Shown here piece after piece: positions 35,201-44,361 of a DNA stretch of 64,000 bases. The stretch spans positions 1 through 64,000 of the forward strand of contig JBGQCF010000005.1 of NCBI GenBank assembly GCA_041495205.1, written 5' to 3'. This DNA comes from JAHFRG01 sp041495205 (lineage in GTDB: Bacteria; Pseudomonadota; Gammaproteobacteria; Burkholderiales; JAHFRG01). The notes under the pieces were generated by a model. That model was not told the origin of the DNA, made no database searches, and was given only the letters and a program-made list of their open reading frames with translations. A program made the position numbers and the translations under genes. The stretch's first letter is position 1; each line of letters starts with the position of its first letter.

Positions 35201-35965
35201 ATGTTTGTTGATTCCCACTGCCACATCAATTTCCCTGAATTTGCCGGCAAGGTTCCCGAAGTTCTGGAGAAAATGCGCGAGAACGAGGTGAGCCACGCAT
35301 TGTGCGTCAGTGTGAATTTCCCCGAATTTCCCGAGGTGCGCGCCCTGGCCGAGCAATATCCAAATATCTATGCTTCGATTGGCGTGCACCCGGACTACGA
35401 GGAGGAAGGGGAGATCACGGTTGAAGATTTGCTGACGCGCACCCACCATCCCAAAGTCATCGCCATCGGTGAAACCGGTTTGGATTACTATCGGCTGAAA
35501 GGTGACCTGGAATGGCAGAAAACACGTTTCCGCAACCATATCCGTGCAGCCAGGCAATGCGGCAAACCCCTCATCGTCCACATGCGCGAAGCTGCCGATG
35601 ACACCCTGCAAATCATGGAACAGGAAGGTGCTGGCGAAATCGGCGGGGTCATGCACTGCTTTACCGGAAGCTGGGAAACCGCCCAAGCCGCCATGGCTAT
35701 GGGTTTCTACATCTCGTTTTCCGGCATCGTGACTTTTAAGAACGCTGCTGGACTTAGGGAAGTCGCGGTGAAAGTGCCGCTTGAGCGTATGCTGATCGAG
35801 ACCGATTCTCCTTATCTTGCGCCGGTGCCACACCGCGGCAAAACTAATGAACCTGCCTTTGTGCGCCATGTAGCTGAAGAAATTGCCCGTCTGCGTAACT
35901 TGTCTGTTGAAGAAGTAGGCAGGGCCACCACGCAAAACTTTTTCAAGCTTTTCAGGCTGCAATAA
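35201..35965 (+). CDS. TatD family metal-dependent hydrolase/DNase
   Basis: 254 residues. FVDSHCHINFPEF provides the first metal pair, GETGLDYYR and HMREA the next, and ETDSPYLAPVPHRG the final aspartate. It is a TIM-barrel 3'-5' exonuclease/deoxyribonuclease of the TatD/YcfH type. It is the last gene of the fab-to-tatD run. The 35966-36209 gap after it is AT-rich (ATAATGTATATTAT palindrome), with no gene seen. Confidence 0.93.
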   Translation: MFVDSHCHINFPEFAGKVPEVLEKMRENEVSHALCVSVNFPEFPEVRALAEQYPNIYASIGVHPDYEEEGEITVEDLLTRTHHPKVIAIGETGLDYYRLKGDLEWQKTRFRNHIRAARQCGKPLIVHMREAADDTLQIMEQEGAGEIGGVMHCFTGSWETAQAAMAMGFYISFSGIVTFKNAAGLREVAVKVPLERMLIETDSPYLAPVPHRGKTNEPAFVRHVAEEIARLRNLSVEEVGRATTQNFFKLFRLQ

Positions 35966-36209
35966 AGCCTTAAAGAAGCGTCCCCATCGGATTATCTTCG
36001 ATGCCGACGGCCCGAAAAGGACTTCGTATAATGTATATTATGTTAAATTATTATTGTTCAGCCCGAAACAGCAGCTTGCATAATCTTCCTCAAGTAGAAT
36101 AAAGCCCCTTCTTCTTAAATTATTATCGTCTTGGTCTTCAAAAAGCAGTTGTAATGCTAAGCCAAATATAAGGATAATTTCCGTACTGCTCATATACTTC
36201 AGCTCTAAT

Positions 36210-37031
36210 TTATCCGACAAGAACCACTGGACAGTCGATCTCGTTGAGCAAAGTGGCGAAGCCCTCGCCTTCGCGGAAGCGCCTATCGCCGTTGAGGACC
36301 AACACACCGGCGCCCTCTCGCCGCACCGCCGTAGCAAGATCCTCTACCCCTGCGTAAGTGATGCACTGGCAAGCGGCCGAGGTGATTCCTGCGTGCGCCA
36401 GCAGAACCTTTGCCTCGCTTGCGCGCGAGGAGAACTCATCTGCAGTAGATGCAAGTACCAGCAATCTCAATTCCAGGCTGCCCGATAGCGCCAGTCGTTG
36501 CGCCAATTCCAATGCCCGGTGTGAACTAGCCGAACCATCGTATACCGCCACGACCGGGCGAGATTCCCGAGTGGGCCGGGTTAGACCCGGCAACGTTTCA
36601 ACCAGCAAATACCCCAGCGACCGCATTCCCATTCGCGCGCGATTGCCCAGTACGACAAGATCGAGTTCACCGGCCAAGGCGAACAACTCGTCGGCAATCT
36701 GGCCGCGTGCGATGTGAAACGACCAACGCAGCTGCAACCGGGCGGCCGTCTCGGCGAGCAGGTGCTGTGCTTCTTCCGCCTCACGGCGCAAGGCCTGCTC
36801 CACATCCTCCAATGCGATGGTGCGCGAATCAGGAGACAAAAACCCGAGTTCGCGCGTGAAAGGCAGGCTGCCAACCCGCAACAAATTGATGTCCTCGACG
36901 AATAGTCCCGCCAATTCGGCATCCAGTTCGGCAGCCAAGGCGGCGGCTGTCGCCAGCGCCGTCCTGCTGCGCGGCGAAACATCCAGTGCGAGCAGCACCT
37001 TGCCGATTCTAGGGTTGTCCTGCATCGCCAT
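36210..37031 (-). CDS. Universal stress protein with two USP-like domains
   Basis: 273 residues. The first half begins KVLLALDVSPRSRTALATAAALA and has the LVVLGNRARMG segment. The second half, from about residue 155 (PVVAVYDGSASSHRALELA), ends in the VLVLNGDRR and CPVVLVG stretches, so two USP domains are joined. The classical GxxGS nucleotide motif is only partly kept. It overlaps the 3' end of the Lon-like gene by 23 bases and is likely translated with it. The role is unproven: stress survival by family. Confidence 0.82.
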   Translation of the reverse strand: MAMQDNPRIGKVLLALDVSPRSRTALATAAALAAELDAELAGLFVEDINLLRVGSLPFTRELGFLSPDSRTIALEDVEQALRREAEEAQHLLAETAARLQLRWSFHIARGQIADELFALAGELDLVVLGNRARMGMRSLGYLLVETLPGLTRPTRESRPVVAVYDGSASSHRALELAQRLALSGSLELRLLVLASTADEFSSRASEAKVLLAHAGITSAACQCITYAGVEDLATAVRREGAGVLVLNGDRRFREGEGFATLLNEIDCPVVLVG

Positions 37032-39456
37032 CCTCGTGTGCGTGTGCGCCTTTGCTTAAACCGGTGTCCTCCCTGCCATAGGCGCGCCGGAGTTCGGCCA
37101 ATTGCTTTAAGCGGTCCGCCACTCTGCGGTTGACGCTACCTTCTGGAAAATGTCCCTGGAGATCAGCCTCGCCCGCAGTCAAGCCGGTCAGCATTTCTAT
37201 GGCCTGGTCCACGGTTTCCACCGGGTAGATGTGAAAGCGCCCGGCTGCAGCTGCATCCACTACGTCCCGTCGCAACATCAGGTGTGGCACGTTAGTGGCC
37301 GGGATGAGTACGCCCTGATCACCGCTCAGGCCACGTTTGCTGCAAATGTCGAAAAATCCCTCGATTTTCTCGTTCACCGCACCGATTGCCTGCACTCGTC
37401 CGAACTGATCTACCGAGCCGGTCACCGCCAGCGACTGTCGTATCGGCTGGCCGGACAGTGAGGATAACAGTGCGCACAATTCCGCCACCGAAGCGCTATC
37501 ACCTTCCACCGGACCGTAGGTCTGCTCGAACACAAGACTGGCTGACAGCGACAGCGGCAGCTCAGCGGCATAGCGCGAGGCGAGGAAGGAGGTGAGAATC
37601 AGCACGCCCTTGGAATGGATTGCACCGCCCAGCTTGACCTCACGTTGGATATCGATCAACTCACCGCTACCCAGGCGGGTGGCAGCCGTGATGCGGGACG
37701 GCTGTGCAAAGGCAAATTGGCCAAGCTGGTATACCGAGAGACCATTGACCTGTCCCACCTGGTCGCCTGACGTGTCTATCAACAGCGTGCCGCGTAAGAT
37801 GGCTTCGTACGAACGATCGCGCAACCGGTCAGCACGGTGAATCTGCGCTTCGATCGCCCGTTCGACATTCTCGCGCGCCACCGCTTTCTGGCCACCCTGC
37901 CCCGCCCAGTAGAAAGCCTCACGCACAAGGTCGGCCAGGCTTTCCATGTGGGTCGAGAGCTTCTCAGTATCCTCGGCACGGCGGGCGCAGTGCTCGATCA
38001 CGCGCGCCACGGCTCCGCGATCGAACGGCAGCAGCCCTTCCTTGCGAGCCACCGTGGCGATCAACCGAGCATACAGAAGGTCGTTTTCCTCGCTGCGCGG
38101 TACCTCATCCTCGAAGTCAGCCGCGACCTTGAACAATTCCACGAACTCCGGATCGTATTCGGCTAACAGGTAATACAACAATCGATCGCCCAGCAGGACT
38201 ACCTTGACGTCCAGCGGAATCGGTTCCGGCTCCAGCGAAACGGTGCTGACCAGGCTGTACATTTGGCCAAGCGACTCGATGCGGATCTCGCGCGTGGACA
38301 AGGCACGCTTCAGCGCTTCCCAGGAAAACGGCTGCGTAATCAGCTTGAACGAATCCAGCAGCAAATAGCCACCGTTGGCCAAGTGCAGCGCACCGGGCTT
38401 TATCAACAGGAAATTAGTTACCAACGCACCCATTTGAGAAAGGTGCTCCACTCGTCCAATCAGGTTCTGGTAGGTCGGATGCTCCTCGTCGATAATCGGT
38501 ACGCCACGCTGGTCGCCATGATCTACCAGCAAGTTGACCTGGAAGCGGCTGAGATCGGCACGCTCCGACAGTCCCATCAAAGCCGCGCCTAAAGATTCCT
38601 CCTTGGGCTGGCGGAAATCGTTCATGTTCTCGATGATGTTTTGCTGTACCTCGTCCAAATATGTCCGTACTGCCTGGAAATCGGCGTACTCGCTTCGTAG
38701 GGCATTGATCAAGTGCCCCACCGCGAACAGGACGGCCTCCTCCTTGAGCTTGCGCACGCGCTCAAAGCGCTCCCGCCGCCAGCGCGGCGCTTGATGGAGC
38801 ATTTTTTCCAGCATTTCCTGCAAATTTCCGGTGTCGCGCTCGATACGCTCCTTTTCGTCTTGCGGCAATTTGGAGAAGTCTTCCGGACTGATCACCTCGC
38901 CATCTTTGGTTGGGGCAAATGAGAAGCCATTAGGAGTGCGTAGCAGGACAATGCCACGCTTGGCAGCTACGTCGCCGACTTCCTCGAACGCCTTGGTCTG
39001 CTGCCCGCCAAATTCTTCGTTGATCTGATTGAGCCGGCGACGGTACTCCTCGCCCTCGAACACAGTAGGGATAATCGAGCACAAGTCTTCTACCAGTTGC
39101 TGCATGTGGGTGCGTAGCTTCGCCCCCATTCCTGCTGGCAGATGGATAGCGCGCGGCTTATGGGGTTGGGAAAAATTATTAACGTAGCACCAGTCAAACG
39201 GGCGGGCCTCTCCAGCTATGCGCTGCTTGAGCAGTTGTCGCATCAGGGTGCGCTTGCCGCTGCCACTCGGTCCCATGACGTAGAGGTTGTAGCCCTCGCG
39301 GCGCATGCCGATGCCGAACTGTGCAGCATCTACGGCACGTACTTGTCCGATGATCTCGGTAAGGTCCTCGAGTTCCGCGGTAGTTTCGAAAGGGAACTTG
39401 GCGGGATCGCAGCGCCGGTAAAGACGTTCTGCCACCAATGGTTTGAAATTGCTCAT
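37009..39456 (-). CDS. Lon-like ATP-dependent protease (LonB/AAA_32 type)
   Basis: 815 residues. The P-loop GPSGSGKRT is at 62-70, with a long coiled-coil insertion (residues ~130-260). The AAA core ends with the sensor region. The C-terminal Lon protease domain shows the catalytic serine in EGDSASVAEL (Ser654) and lysine in VNEKIEGFF (Lys697). There is no N-terminal Lon substrate domain and no membrane helix, unlike archaeal LonB. By family it is a cytoplasmic protease with a narrow substrate range. It is followed directly by the USP gene. Confidence 0.88.
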   Translation of the reverse strand: MSNFKPLVAERLYRRCDPAKFPFETTAELEDLTEIIGQVRAVDAAQFGIGMRREGYNLYVMGPSGSGKRTLMRQLLKQRIAGEARPFDWCYVNNFSQPHKPRAIHLPAGMGAKLRTHMQQLVEDLCSIIPTVFEGEEYRRRLNQINEEFGGQQTKAFEEVGDVAAKRGIVLLRTPNGFSFAPTKDGEVISPEDFSKLPQDEKERIERDTGNLQEMLEKMLHQAPRWRRERFERVRKLKEEAVLFAVGHLINALRSEYADFQAVRTYLDEVQQNIIENMNDFRQPKEESLGAALMGLSERADLSRFQVNLLVDHGDQRGVPIIDEEHPTYQNLIGRVEHLSQMGALVTNFLLIKPGALHLANGGYLLLDSFKLITQPFSWEALKRALSTREIRIESLGQMYSLVSTVSLEPEPIPLDVKVVLLGDRLLYYLLAEYDPEFVELFKVAADFEDEVPRSEENDLLYARLIATVARKEGLLPFDRGAVARVIEHCARRAEDTEKLSTHMESLADLVREAFYWAGQGGQKAVARENVERAIEAQIHRADRLRDRSYEAILRGTLLIDTSGDQVGQVNGLSVYQLGQFAFAQPSRITAATRLGSGELIDIQREVKLGGAIHSKGVLILTSFLASRYAAELPLSLSASLVFEQTYGPVEGDSASVAELCALLSSLSGQPIRQSLAVTGSVDQFGRVQAIGAVNEKIEGFFDICSKRGLSGDQGVLIPATNVPHLMLRRDVVDAAAAGRFHIYPVETVDQAIEMLTGLTAGEADLQGHFPEGSVNRRVADRLKQLAELRRAYGREDTGLSKGAHAHEDGDAGQP

Positions 39457-39596
39457 TGTTCTCTTTACATTGCGCGTATATCTGGTGAATCAAATAAATG
39501 TGCTGCTGCAATACGTATTGCTTTGCAGGTTGCCCATTCACGGCTTTTATATATCGTACCGTAATATTGGCATATTGATGGCAATCGCGTCCGGAG

Positions 39597-40631
39597 TCAT
39601 GCGCTCCGCATTGCGATCAAGATCCCGGTGCCGCAACTCGCCGTCTCAAAGCGCACCGGCAGAAATTGTTCGATCAACCAAATCGTAGTTTGTGCGTGAC
39701 TGCTCAGGGAACGTGCCGTAACCCGTGACGCTCCGCCGGCGAGCGCCAGGTAGATCAGAAGCTGATCGCTGGCATGTATGTCGAGCGCCACTCCGGCGCC
39801 TAGATCAGCAGCCAGTTCAGCTCCCGCCTCCTTGCCGAGTTGTTCGGCGCGCACGCCGCGCTGCGCCACACGCCCGGCACCGAAAACACTGCGCTCAGTT
39901 TCAGCCCACAGCACGATTGCTCCACCTTGGCCGTATGCTTGATCATTGCCTAGCACTTGCGTCTTGATGGTCGACTCGGTAACGCCAAACCTTCGCAATG
40001 GCTCGATTGCGGCGCTGCGCATGCGCTCGACAATATGCCCCGGCAAATTCACGACATGAGCATTGCCAGACAACGCTTTCAGTTTCCCGGCGCAATCGAG
40101 TTGCAGCGCGTGCAGCGTGCCCGGATCGACAACAACCTCAACCTCGCCACCGCCGCGCGGATAATATCCACGCCGCTGCAACTCGCCGCGCACCCGGGCC
40201 CCCATCCTGCCTAACAAAGCCAGCAACACGTGTTGAAAATAATCGAATGGCGGCGCCGCTCGTACGTCAGTGCCACCGATTATGCGAACACGCACGCGCT
40301 CGCCGCTGTGGATCATCGCCGGCAACAGCGCCTGCAGCACCAGCGTAACACTGCCCGCAGTGCCGACGTCAAATTGAAAATCTCCGCCGCGCAGACGGCG
40401 CGGGCGAAACGCCAGCCGTTGCGCTTTCAGCGCGAGTCCGTCGACCTCGGCATCGCACAGCGCGGCAACTGCGTTTACCGCGGTCAGATGCTGCGCGGCA
40501 AGCCCCGGATTCGCACGCTTGGCGCGAACGTTCGTAATGGTGACCGTGGTGCCAGTAATAGCAGCGAGCGCGACCGCCGTGCGTACCAGTTGTCCGCCGC
40601 CTTCGCCGTAGCAGCCGTCGATTTCGAGCAT
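39597..40631 (-). CDS. rtcA: RNA 3'-terminal phosphate cyclase
   Basis: 344 residues. The N-terminal EIDGCYGEGGGQLVRTAVALAA and the adenylation histidine in SLSSHAQT (His312) define RtcA. It converts RNA 3'-phosphates to 2',3'-cyclic phosphates using ATP, in RNA repair. The usual partner RtcB (ligase) and the regulator RtcR are not in the window. The 39457-39596 gap separates it from the Lon-like gene upstream. Confidence 0.94.
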   Translation of the reverse strand: MLEIDGCYGEGGGQLVRTAVALAAITGTTVTITNVRAKRANPGLAAQHLTAVNAVAALCDAEVDGLALKAQRLAFRPRRLRGGDFQFDVGTAGSVTLVLQALLPAMIHSGERVRVRIIGGTDVRAAPPFDYFQHVLLALLGRMGARVRGELQRRGYYPRGGGEVEVVVDPGTLHALQLDCAGKLKALSGNAHVVNLPGHIVERMRSAAIEPLRRFGVTESTIKTQVLGNDQAYGQGGAIVLWAETERSVFGAGRVAQRGVRAEQLGKEAGAELAADLGAGVALDIHASDQLLIYLALAGGASRVTARSLSSHAQTTIWLIEQFLPVRFETASCGTGILIAMRSA

Positions 40632-40882
40632 TTCAACCTCAACACATCCTAACCGGGGTTCGAAGAATTTTGCGCCAGGGAATCGAAGGCCTTGAAGCGG
40701 CCATCACCCTGCAGACTCGGATCCGCTCGGCACAAGGGATTGTTGTCACCCGTCATCCTGGTCCAGCAAACCTCGGACCTCGCCCTCGGCCACATCGTGA
40801 CCGGCGCCCGCGCCGCTTCGAGGCACTGAGCCGGAGCCGTTGTGGTGCTAAAATCTGTAAACCATACTCAGTCGCATCGCAC

Positions 40883-41902
40883 ATGAAGCCAATCTTTCAC
40901 CCGATGCTGGCAAATGGTCCGTTCGGGGACCCGGGCCTGTATGTCGACTTTTTGTTTGAAAAACGCGCCCTGATGTTCGATCTGGGCGATCTCCGGGCGC
41001 TGGCACCGCGCAAGATCCTGCGCGTGAGCGACGTGTTTGTGTCGCACACGCATATGGACCACTTCATCGGCTTCGACTGGCTGCTCCGAATCTGTCTCGG
41101 CCGCGAGCATATGATGCGGCTTTACGGCCCGCCCGGATTCCTGGCTCAGGTGGCAAGCAAGCTCGGGGCGTACACCTGGAACTTGGTCGAGCGCTACGAC
41201 ACCGATTTCTCGCTCGAAGCGACCGAGATTCACCCCTCCGGCATGGCGCGGCGCGCCCGCTTCCGTTGCCGGGCGGCGTTCCGGCGCGAACGTGAGCAAG
41301 AACTGCGAATAGATGACGTTCTGCTCGACGAGCCAGGGTTCCGGGTGCGCTGCGCGTTGCTCGATCACGGCACGCCGTGCCTTGGTTTCGCCCTTGAGGA
41401 AAAACAACACGTCAACGTCTGGAAGGACCGCCTCGAAGCGCTCGGCTTTCCGACCGGGCCGTGGCTGCAGGAACTCAAGGATGCGGTGCTCGCCAACGAG
41501 CCGGATGCGACACCGTTTCGGGTATGGTGGAGGACGCAAGGAGCTGTGCACGAGGAATTTTTCCCGCTCGGCGAACTCAGGCGGCGCATCCTCGAAGTCG
41601 TGCCCGGCCAGAAAATCGCATACATTACCGATGCCGCATACCACCCGTCCAATGCCGCGTACATCGCGGCGTTGGCGGCGGGCGCTGACTTGTTGTTCAT
41701 CGAAGCGCCGTTTCTCGCCGCCGATGCCGAACGCGCCGCGCAGAAGTACCATTTGACCGCACAACAGGCTGGGATCCTTGCTCGCGCCGCCAGCGTGAAA
41801 GCCGTGATCCCGTTCCATTTTTCGCCGCGCTATAGTGACCGCGAGGTCCAATTGCGCGACGAAATTGCAGATGCCTTTGCCGGGAACCCTGTGCCGCGCT
41901 GA
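40883..41902 (+). CDS. RNase Z-like metallo-beta-lactamase-fold hydrolase
   Basis: 339 residues from ATG 40883; a longer frame exists but its first 71 codons look non-coding. The metal motif is SHTHMDHFIGFDWLL (His55, His57, Asp59, His60), with TDAAYHPSN and FHFSPRY supplying later ligands. The pattern is that of RNase Z/ElaC-like enzymes, though it differs from the tRNA-processing form and its substrate is uncertain. It is divergent from rtcA, 251 bases away, so the two RNA-related genes may be functionally linked. Confidence 0.82.
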   Translation: MKPIFHPMLANGPFGDPGLYVDFLFEKRALMFDLGDLRALAPRKILRVSDVFVSHTHMDHFIGFDWLLRICLGREHMMRLYGPPGFLAQVASKLGAYTWNLVERYDTDFSLEATEIHPSGMARRARFRCRAAFRREREQELRIDDVLLDEPGFRVRCALLDHGTPCLGFALEEKQHVNVWKDRLEALGFPTGPWLQELKDAVLANEPDATPFRVWWRTQGAVHEEFFPLGELRRRILEVVPGQKIAYITDAAYHPSNAAYIAALAAGADLLFIEAPFLAADAERAAQKYHLTAQQAGILARAASVKAVIPFHFSPRYSDREVQLRDEIADAFAGNPVPR

Positions 41903-41925
41903 TGCATGACAGCCAGTACACAGCC

Positions 41926-42207
41926 TCAGTGGTCTTCCAGCCTGGGAATGCTTTCCTCGGCGGGCTCTCCGGTCTCGGGATCGATCCAGTCTGCAATCCC
42001 AGCGTCCGCCTCGGCTTCCTCGAGAGTCTCACCTGGTTCGACTTCGGAATTGTCCCGATACTGCATGTCCTGGATCGCTTCGATCAGACCCGGAAATGGA
42101 CCTGATTCATCACCACCGCTCTTGGACTGCCAGTAGAACCCATCAGGGCGCTCGATAATGCGCGTCTTGTCGTAATCTGGGGGCGTTTCAGGAATGATAT
42201 GGGTCAT
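41926..42207 (-). CDS. Conserved small acidic protein, unknown function
   Basis: 93 residues. It has a GFYWQSKSGGDESGPFPGL segment and an acidic C-terminus (EVEPGETLEEAEADAGIADWID). The FYWQSKSGG...GPF pattern occurs in conserved hypothetical proteins of betaproteobacteria. No motif tells the function. GGAGCTGT lies before the start. Its ATG overlaps the stop of the small ORF before it, suggesting one operon. Confidence 0.7.
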   Translation of the reverse strand: MTHIIPETPPDYDKTRIIERPDGFYWQSKSGGDESGPFPGLIEAIQDMQYRDNSEVEPGETLEEAEADAGIADWIDPETGEPAEESIPRLEDH

Positions 42208-42368
42208 GTTACAGCTCCTTGCTGCGCTGGATAAATGACATCACCGAAATCTATAGGCATAGGCGACCGTGGTCGCCTGCGGGAACTCGCCGCCCCAATG
42301 GTGGCAAAGCTCATGATGTTGTGCCGCTTAAGCTGTTCCAGGGTAGACGCCTTGCGTGCGTGGTTCAT
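42204..42368 (-). CDS. Possible 54-residue protein with strong ribosome binding site
   Basis: 54 codons (MNHARKASTLEQLKRHNIMSF...). A perfect AAGGAGG lies 6 bases before the ATG, and its TGA shares ATGA with the next gene's ATG, a sign of translational coupling. The chain is basic in the middle (SRRRPRSP). It is not a recognised family. The longer frame to 42434 is less likely because it lacks this site. Confidence 0.5.
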   Translation of the reverse strand: MNHARKASTLEQLKRHNIMSFATIGAASSRRRPRSPMPIDFGDVIYPAQQGAVT

Positions 42369-42643
42369 TTCTTGCCTCCTTGCCACTGCCTGCAGCAGCG
42401 GTACATGGATGGATTCGGCTTTGCCTTTTTTCATTATCTACTTGCAGGACGATGGACATTTTGATCCATATCAATCGCGCGCCCCCGGCTATAACCGGCA
42501 GTCGCGAAGCGAGCCGGACGACTTGACCGGTCTATCTCAGTCCAAATTCAAACAGAATGTTGCGTGGAAACGGACCGGGGCTTCGCGTTGCAGATGCTGG
42601 TAAATTAGACACCGGAGCCTCAATTAGCGTCTTATTTAGGTAC

Positions 42644-42703
42644 TTACCGCGCGACACCCAGAACGAGCAATACTATGCCCAAGGTAATCAGCCACTTGCT
42701 CAC
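42644..42703 (-). pseudogene. DUF2905 family gene, truncated stub
   Basis: A GTG start gives SKWLITLGIVLLVLGVAR, then a stop. This is the first membrane helix of DUF2905, whose normal length is 60-70 residues, and the rest (RLGLGRLPGD) is not found afterwards in any frame. So the gene is cut off after one helix. The rest of the surrounding 42435-42798 gap holds nothing I can name. Confidence 0.4.
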
Positions 42704-42798
42704 ACCGCGTTCTTTTCGACAATGGTAATGGTGTTTAAATATTATCGCGCTTAACTTCAAGACGTCCCAACGCAAATCGCAATGGCATCGAGCCAAAC

Positions 42799-43365
42799 CT
42801 AAACCCGATGCCTACTTTCACCCTGCGTAACACCTCCGGCGATTATATGCGCAGTGCGCAACGGTTCCGGAATCAAACTATGGACCGCGAAACGCCGCAG
42901 CAGGTTTTCGGTTTCCGCAAGGGAACTGCCACGGCGCTGGACGTAAACCCCGGCTACGTGTTCCATTGGTCCGGCGCGCTCGATAAGCTGCCATTTGCGC
43001 TTTCCTCCCGGCACATGGCTTAGCAGCGCGCGGCGGATCGCCTCCAGGTTCGGCCTGCGGCGGGTTACCAGAATTACTGGAATGCCCAGCGCCGCGTGAA
43101 GCGCGTCCAGGTCGACTACATTGAATCCTGCGAGCGCAATCCCCTGCAGCAGCACAGCGTGAGTCTGGGACCGGAAACGCGAGTGTCGCACCAAATCAGT
43201 CAATACCTTGGTGGAATTTACTCCGTCGCGCCGAACCTTGCCGGAGAGCACGGCGTCCAGCCGCAGTCCCGCATACACTGCCCCTACTACCAGCACATTC
43301 CCGCGGTAATTCTGATCAAAGGGGGCATCATCAAAACCGATAATGTGTGTAAGGCGCCTCGACAT
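42799..43365 (-). CDS. DUF99 family protein
   Basis: 188 residues. IIGFDDAPFDQNYRGNVLVVGAVYAG near the N-terminus, then VRHSRFRSQTHAVLLQGIALAGFNVVDL, is the DUF99 pattern, a family of RNase H-like fold proteins found mostly in archaea and related to endonuclease V. The invariant aspartate pair (FDDAPF) is present. No biochemical role is established. GTTGGA-type ribosome binding sites are not clear. It is spaced on both sides by several hundred bases. Confidence 0.82.
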   Translation of the reverse strand: MSRRLTHIIGFDDAPFDQNYRGNVLVVGAVYAGLRLDAVLSGKVRRDGVNSTKVLTDLVRHSRFRSQTHAVLLQGIALAGFNVVDLDALHAALGIPVILVTRRRPNLEAIRRALLSHVPGGKRKWQLIERAGPMEHVAGVYVQRRGSSLAETENLLRRFAVHSLIPEPLRTAHIIAGGVTQGESRHRV

Positions 43366-43608
43366 GTGATAGAGCAGCGTAACTGGCTTGTTTGTACCAA
43401 GTTAATCGTTAATCTCAACTTAACGAAAAGGAATAGGTCACGTCAAGAAAAGGATTAGGCCGCCACTAGATTGCAGTCCAGCATAAACATTCCCTCTGGC
43501 TTATTTTGCACGTCTCATGGAGTGAAGGAGAGATTAACAAGCAGTTTTCAGCCCTGGAAGTGCATTAAACTATAAATCAACAATGTGCTGAACAAATCAC
43601 GTCTAAAA

Positions 43609-44337
43609 ATGCGCGGGATAATTTACGTTGGTACAAGCGGCTGGACTTACGACGCGTGGAAGGACGGCTTTTATGCCGGCATCCCGCGCAGCGCATGGCT
43701 GAAATACTATACCCAACACTTTCATGCAGTCGAAGTGAACGCCACCTTCTATCACCAACTCAGACAGAGCACCTTCGCTAAGTGGGCGGAAACAACCCCT
43801 CCCGATTTCCGGTTCGCGATCAAGGGCCACCGCTACTTGACACATGTCTTGAAGCTGGAAGTTTCTCGAGAAGTTTTTTTGCGGCAAATGCAAGCCGTTA
43901 AGCCCTTGGGCAAACAGCTCGCTGTGATGCTTTGGCAGCTACCCGCCGGACTGAAGTGCGATCCACTACGCTTGGAGCGATTCGCGCGTATGCTTGATAC
44001 TTGGCAGGAGACCCGTCATGCTTTGGAATTCAGGCACCAATCGTGGTTCGACGAGCCTACTGCGGAGTGCCTGCGGCGTCACCGTCTCGCTGCCTGCCAA
44101 TCGGACGCAGCGGATTGGCCTTTGTGGGACGCCGTGACGACTGATCTGGTCTACGTGAGGCTGCACGGGCACCGCATCACATATGAATCCAGCTATGCTG
44201 CTCGGCAACTCGCCGATTGGGCAAAACGCATCCGGCGTTGGTCGATGGAAGGGCGCGACGTGCACATTTACTTTGATAATACCGATGCCGGGCACGCTCC
44301 GCGCGATGCGCAGCGTCTGGTCGCATCGCTGGCTTGA
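43609..44337 (+). CDS. DUF72 family protein
   Basis: 242 residues from ATG 43609 (a GTG eight codons earlier is possible). YVGTSGWTYDAWKDGFY at the N-terminus and FRFAIKGHRYLTH near residue 75, followed by EFRHQSW and DVHIYFDNTDAGHA, mark DUF72 (YecE-like, TIM-barrel). The function is unknown. It is convergent with the CapA gene. Confidence 0.9.
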   Translation: MRGIIYVGTSGWTYDAWKDGFYAGIPRSAWLKYYTQHFHAVEVNATFYHQLRQSTFAKWAETTPPDFRFAIKGHRYLTHVLKLEVSREVFLRQMQAVKPLGKQLAVMLWQLPAGLKCDPLRLERFARMLDTWQETRHALEFRHQSWFDEPTAECLRRHRLAACQSDAADWPLWDAVTTDLVYVRLHGHRITYESSYAARQLADWAKRIRRWSMEGRDVHIYFDNTDAGHAPRDAQRLVASLA

Positions 44338-44361
44338 TTGCGCCGGAGCGGCATGCTCGCG

